DNA of 53,753 bases from Chlorokybus atmophyticus (Eukaryota > Streptophyta > Chlorokybophyceae > Chlorokybales > Chlorokybaceae): contig RHPI01002438.1 in the NCBI GenBank assembly GCA_009103225.1, forward strand, positions 633,790-687,542, in the 5' to 3' direction. The notes below the pieces were generated by a model. It saw only the letters and a list, made by a program, of their open reading frames with translations, ran no database searches and was not told the DNA's origin. Shown here in pieces: positions 49,854 through 53,753 of this stretch (its first letter is position 1; every line of letters begins with the position of its first letter). A program made the position numbers and the translations under genes.

Positions 49854-52635
49854 TCACTTGCCGGCTCCACCCAGCCGCAGCGCCTGCAGGATGCGAGCCT
49901 GTCCGGGCGCCGGGTGCGGGCCGGCGTACTTGCCGAGCTGCGCCTCGGAGTTGGCCTTGGCAAGCGCAACGAGCATGTCTTGTGCAGCCTGCACCACCAA
50001 CAACACAAAAGCGAGTGAAAGTCAACAACAACAACAATAACAACGATGACGACGACACTGACAGCATACAATCAACAATCCTGTCCCCACCTTGACATTG
50101 CCTGGCTCTCCGGCCCACGCCTTGAGCGTGGGTGCCTGCAGCGCCCTCCCGTACGAGAAGGTGAGCTGCCACGGGTACGGCCGGTACGCCTGCAGCGCCT
50201 GCAGGTTGAGCGTCGACTCCTCGGCGCTCATACCACCGCTCAAGAAGTGGATGCCTGCGCACAATAGTTGTCACAGTTGTCATGCGTGTGTGTGTGCGTG
50301 TGTGCGTGTGGTCGTGTGTGCGTGTGTACATGCATGTATATGTGCGCACACATGTCATGCACACACACACGCACACGCATGACCACCAACAGCATTACTG
50401 CTATACGCTAAGTGATGCATGCAAGTTGAGCCCTATACTATGCTACTCACTTGGCACAGCTGCCGGGACAGAGCGCATCATCGTGCGCACGGTGTACTTT
50501 GCCACCTCCTCAGGAGACGCCGTGGGCGCATCCAAACCTGCCCACCACAATGTAGATGTTATTGATCACGATGTCGTGTTACCTGATTTCGCCCCTTTTC
50601 TTGGACACACTCAGCGCATACCTGGGAGGATCTGCGACATAACATGCACAATTATGTTAATGCAAGCGCGTGTGCAGGTAGGGAGCGGAAGTGATGTTGG
50701 GTGGGTGCTTACCATGTTGGGCTTGAGAAGGATGCCTTCAAGGACGATGTCATATTCATTGAGCAGGCGGAAGACGTGCGAGTTGACGAGCTCCGACACG
50801 TATGCCGTCCTCTCGATGCCGTAGTCGCCCTCGCCGAGAGTCACCTCTGGCTCCACGATTGGGACCAAACCGTTCTCCTGTTGCAACCCCAACAGTTGGT
50901 AAGACTCGACTCTGGTTGCGTATGCATGCGCGCACGTGTGTGCATGTGTGTGTATTGATGTGTGCGCGCGCGCTTGCCTGCATGCGTGTCTGCAGGCACA
51001 TGCGTGTGCATGTGAACGCATGTACACTTGTGTGCGTGTGTGTGCATGCTTGAGTCAACGCGCGAGCCAGTATGTGCAAGTGTTTGTTGTTGTGTTGAGC
51101 CATACAAGTCACAACTCCTCACTTGGCAGATCTGGGCGTAGCGTGCGAGTCCGTGCGCGTTCTCGAGTATGGCCTTTGATGTTGGGCAGGAGTCCCCGTC
51201 CACCTTGATCACCGCCCGCCACTTGGCGAACCGCGCACCCTGCTTGTAGTACCGCTGGCAACGCTCCGCCAGACCGTCAAGACCCTGAATGAAACAGAAT
51301 ACGCACATATGATGGGGGAATGTTGCGTTGCCACATTTTGTCACACAAACACAAAGAGTTGTGAGCGACTGCACAGCAACATGTGTGTGTCCTCTCCCCC
51401 TCACCTGTGTCGCGGTTTCACCGTCCGTGCCGCCAATCGGCTGCAGCCCAGTGTCGACCTGATGAAGACGAAATCATTCTGCGAGTGATGTATACGAAAA
51501 AGGTGCATATGCGCGTGTTGCTACTCGTTCAGAGACTGCAATACAATCTGTTTTTGATACATCGATTTGCCAACGTAATTGCCCTTGTGTGGGACGCGAT
51601 TGCCATTACATAGACAATTGCACACTTGCATGTGTGCTCGCTAGTACGCCTGCCACGCTATATGCAATATTGGGACAGTCAGACAGACCCCACCCGCCCA
51701 TATGCGCACACACAATCACCACCACCACCACCACAACAACAACAAAACCCACCTTGATGCCCGGCAGGATCCCCTGGCTTTTGAGCACGTCCACGAAGGG
51801 CGTCCCGTCTTTGCAATTCTGGAAGAGCGTCTCGTCGAACATGATGGCGCCGGAGATGTACTGACCCAGTCCAGGTGCGGTGTAGAGCAGCTCGCGCCAG
51901 TCGCGCCGGTTGTCGGGCGTGTTGTCCATACCAATAGTAGCAAGCCTCTTACCCGTCGTCGCGTTGGACTCATCACTGGCAAGAATACCTAGGTAAATAC
52001 TTGGTTAGTCGAGTATCAAATAAAATGATATATTACATAAGGTGTCCTACCTTTGCCTGCGCTTCCAATGTATGCTGCGGTCTCCTTCAGCTCGTCCACG
52101 AACGGGTTGCTCTTCTCAAAGAGGGATGTCATGGAGACTGTTTGTTGCTTGGTTGTGATGGCGGAGGCTGTGGCGGTGTGGGTGGAAATGTGGGTGTGGG
52201 GGAGTCTTGTGCCGATGATGAAGGAGCTGCTGCTGCTGCTGCGCGGGGTCGCGTCTGAAGTGCTGCGGCCTGCTGGAGTGGTGTGTTGGTTTCGTTGTGT
52301 GTGTGTTGTAAGGGGCGCAATACTGCGAAATGCAGCGAGGTGAGATGCATTGGAATGTGAGCCTGCATTTCATCGTGGGAGGATCAGGCACACGCACGTT
52401 TGTGTGTGTCTGAATATGCGCGGGCTGCATACACACACGCACGCACGCACGCACGCACGCAATGCACTCGATGGCTGCTACGCAATGTGTGACGCTGTGT
52501 GTCTGCTCCAACTGAAGCCATACTCCAACCCAACCCAATGCACCCCACCCCACCTGTGAGCGTCCTGGCGGGCGTCACTGCCGCCGGCGCGACGACGCGC
52601 GCCATGGAGACAGCTGTTGCTACGGCGGCCGCCAT
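49854..52635 (-). CDS. FBA: Fructose-bisphosphate aldolase, class I, probably plastid-targeted, 438 aa
   Basis: Cleaves or forms fructose-1,6-bisphosphate (and sedoheptulose-1,7-bisphosphate) in the Calvin cycle and glycolysis. Ten exons on the minus strand (5' ends 52635, 52272, 51988, 51458, 51284, 50877, 50631, 50537, 50254, 49988) join in phase to 438 residues. Residues 1-85 are Ala/Ser/Thr-rich with few acidic residues, as in chloroplast transit peptides. Conserved aldolase segments follow: [44 protein letters not shown], and GILLKPNM with Schiff-base Lys304, then FLSGGMS and FSYGRALQ. Exon 7 is only 10 nt (50622-50631). The first acceptor (5' end 52272) has an alternative 3 nt away. There is no canonical C-terminal Tyr; the protein ends LGGAGK, so the usual flexible Tyr tail is altered or missing. 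Confidence 0.96.
50622..50631 (-). other. 10-nt micro-exon of the aldolase gene
   Basis: ATCCTCCCAG flanked by AG on the 5' side and GT on the 3' side. It encodes ILP plus the first base of a Gly codon. Skipping it would shift the frame, and including it restores the aldolase reading [15 protein letters not shown]. Confidence 0.8.
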
Positions 52636-53753
52636 GCCTGCTGCCTCCCTTTCACTTGCGGCGGCGGCGGCGGCGGACGAGGAGAATGTCGAGGAGGTGG
52701 CGAGGGAGGTGCAGGACGACAGCGACTACACTGCGGATGGAGTGCCACGGTGTCACATGCTCGGATGCCCGGGTGCGGGCACGGTGAGCTGCTGTGCAGT
52801 GCGCGAGCACGCGCGAGCCCGCTCCGCCTCACGCTTTTATCCATTTTGGCCTTGTGGATGGGTCCCCTTGCGCCATCGCTACAAGAGACCCGAGTTCGCC
52901 TCGGTATAGGCGGGAGGGAATATGTACTGAGAAGTGCATGAGACGGCACCTAGCTAAGGACTCCTTGGCAAGGAGTGCTTTGGCATTGCCAAATTGACAC
53001 GGACTCGCAAGCAAGCACTTATGCGTCATTCACACAAAACGTTGCCTAGCAAAGGTACATACATGTTGCATCAGTAACACACACTTTCAACACTTGTTGA
53101 CCAAGCACAAGCTACAGTTTATGCTTTATGATGTAACACTGATATTGCATAGCGTGCATGTATATCACATCGGTATAATATCACATTCATTGCATATATA
53201 CAAATGTGTATTGTATATTCACTTGCTGCAATTGGTTGGTGCACCAACAATAAATCGCATTATAGGTTGTCAACGTGACGTAATGCACGCCGTTGATTAT
53301 TGTTACGTGTTCAAATGATTCCCATTTTACTATGAGCGCATAATACTAATTTGTTGCACAAAGTACAGAACGTGAGATTATTCATGAATATCATAACAAT
53401 GTACACTTATGACTTGGTTGCCAAATCATGACCTAACATAAACCGTTCAAAGAATTTTCCAAACATTATTTCTTTACAATTTATAGCACAAGAAGGAAGA
53501 GTTGTACCCCAAGGTTGATGTCATCTTGAGATGTCAACGGGGGCTATCTGAGCGTCCGTCCACCCGTCCTTGTGTACGTTGCTGCTGAAGCCCGGGACTC
53601 ACCTCTCTTTGCCCTTTCCATGCGCGCAGGTCGCGACTCTCTGCTTGTTGATACCCTTGCCTGCATCCCACACACCCGCTCCCAGCTGAGGGTCTAGCTT
53701 AGGGTCTAGTTTATTGTCCGTTGCTATGAGATTGTAAGCTCTGTCTTGCCCCC
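52636..53753. other. 5' flank of aldolase and right edge, no gene resolved
   Basis: GC-rich up to about 52900 (contains GGC repeats and a plus-strand ORF that overlaps the aldolase first exon antisense), then AT-richer. I find no splice-supported gene before the window ends. Confidence 0.4.

Noticed and set aside
52499-52909. 136-aa plus-strand ORF at the aldolase 5' end
   Set aside because: Antisense to the transit-peptide exon; Ala/Glu-rich because of GC-rich codons; no splice or domain support.

Overview
The window is nuclear DNA from an intron-rich photosynthetic eukaryote of the green lineage. Almost every gene is split by many short GT-AG introns (roughly 60-500 nt). Three observations support the green assignment: a class I fructose-bisphosphate aldolase with a transit-peptide-like N-terminus, glycine-rich domain proteins (GRDP/DUF1399) typical of plants and their algae, and plant-type telo-box motifs (TTTAGGGTTT) next to translation genes. 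Within the green lineage the placement (trebouxiophyte or streptophyte alga) is a guess.

Layout, left to right. 28-3263 (+): the 3' part of a kelch-repeat protein gene, open at the left edge. 3772-5321 (-): eIF3 subunit g. 5.3-8.4 kb: gene-poor, with a short inverted-repeat transposon, a 110-bp direct duplication and a long hairpin. About 8.6-12.98 kb (-): exon-like stretches, including one unrecognised multi-exon gene whose 3' half is resolved. 13438-18398 (+): a complete 21-exon P-type cation ATPase. 19201-23299 (-): a complete 18-exon CTP synthase, head to head with eIF3 subunit c (23755-27423, +) across a 455-bp GC-rich promoter holding two telo-boxes. 28.5-47.8 kb: three copies of one GRDP gene, in order minus (A), plus (B), minus (C), so A/B are head to head and B/C tail to tail. 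B and C are intact 15-exon genes of 839 and 873 aa. A is intact through exon 12 but carries a nonsense codon, lost splice sites and a collapsed Gly tail. 48.4-48.6 kb: a TG/TA microsatellite. 49854-52635 (-): a complete 10-exon class I aldolase containing a 10-nt micro-exon.

Functionally the unique genes are housekeeping: translation initiation (two eIF3 subunits), pyrimidine nucleotide synthesis, ion transport and plastid carbon metabolism. The unusual part is the GRDP cluster: a palindromic local expansion of genes that join DUF1399 tryptophan/histidine motifs, a collagen-like Gly-X-Y linker exon and a polyglycine tail punctuated by single cysteines.

Exon coordinates were derived by hand from splice consensus, reading-phase continuity and, where available, three-way comparison of paralogues. 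The reconstructed genes sum to exact multiples of three. Two assembly blemishes are visible: a run of about 95 C ending in N at 15004-15099, inside an ATPase intron, and an N-gap at 33341-33513 between GRDP A and B.
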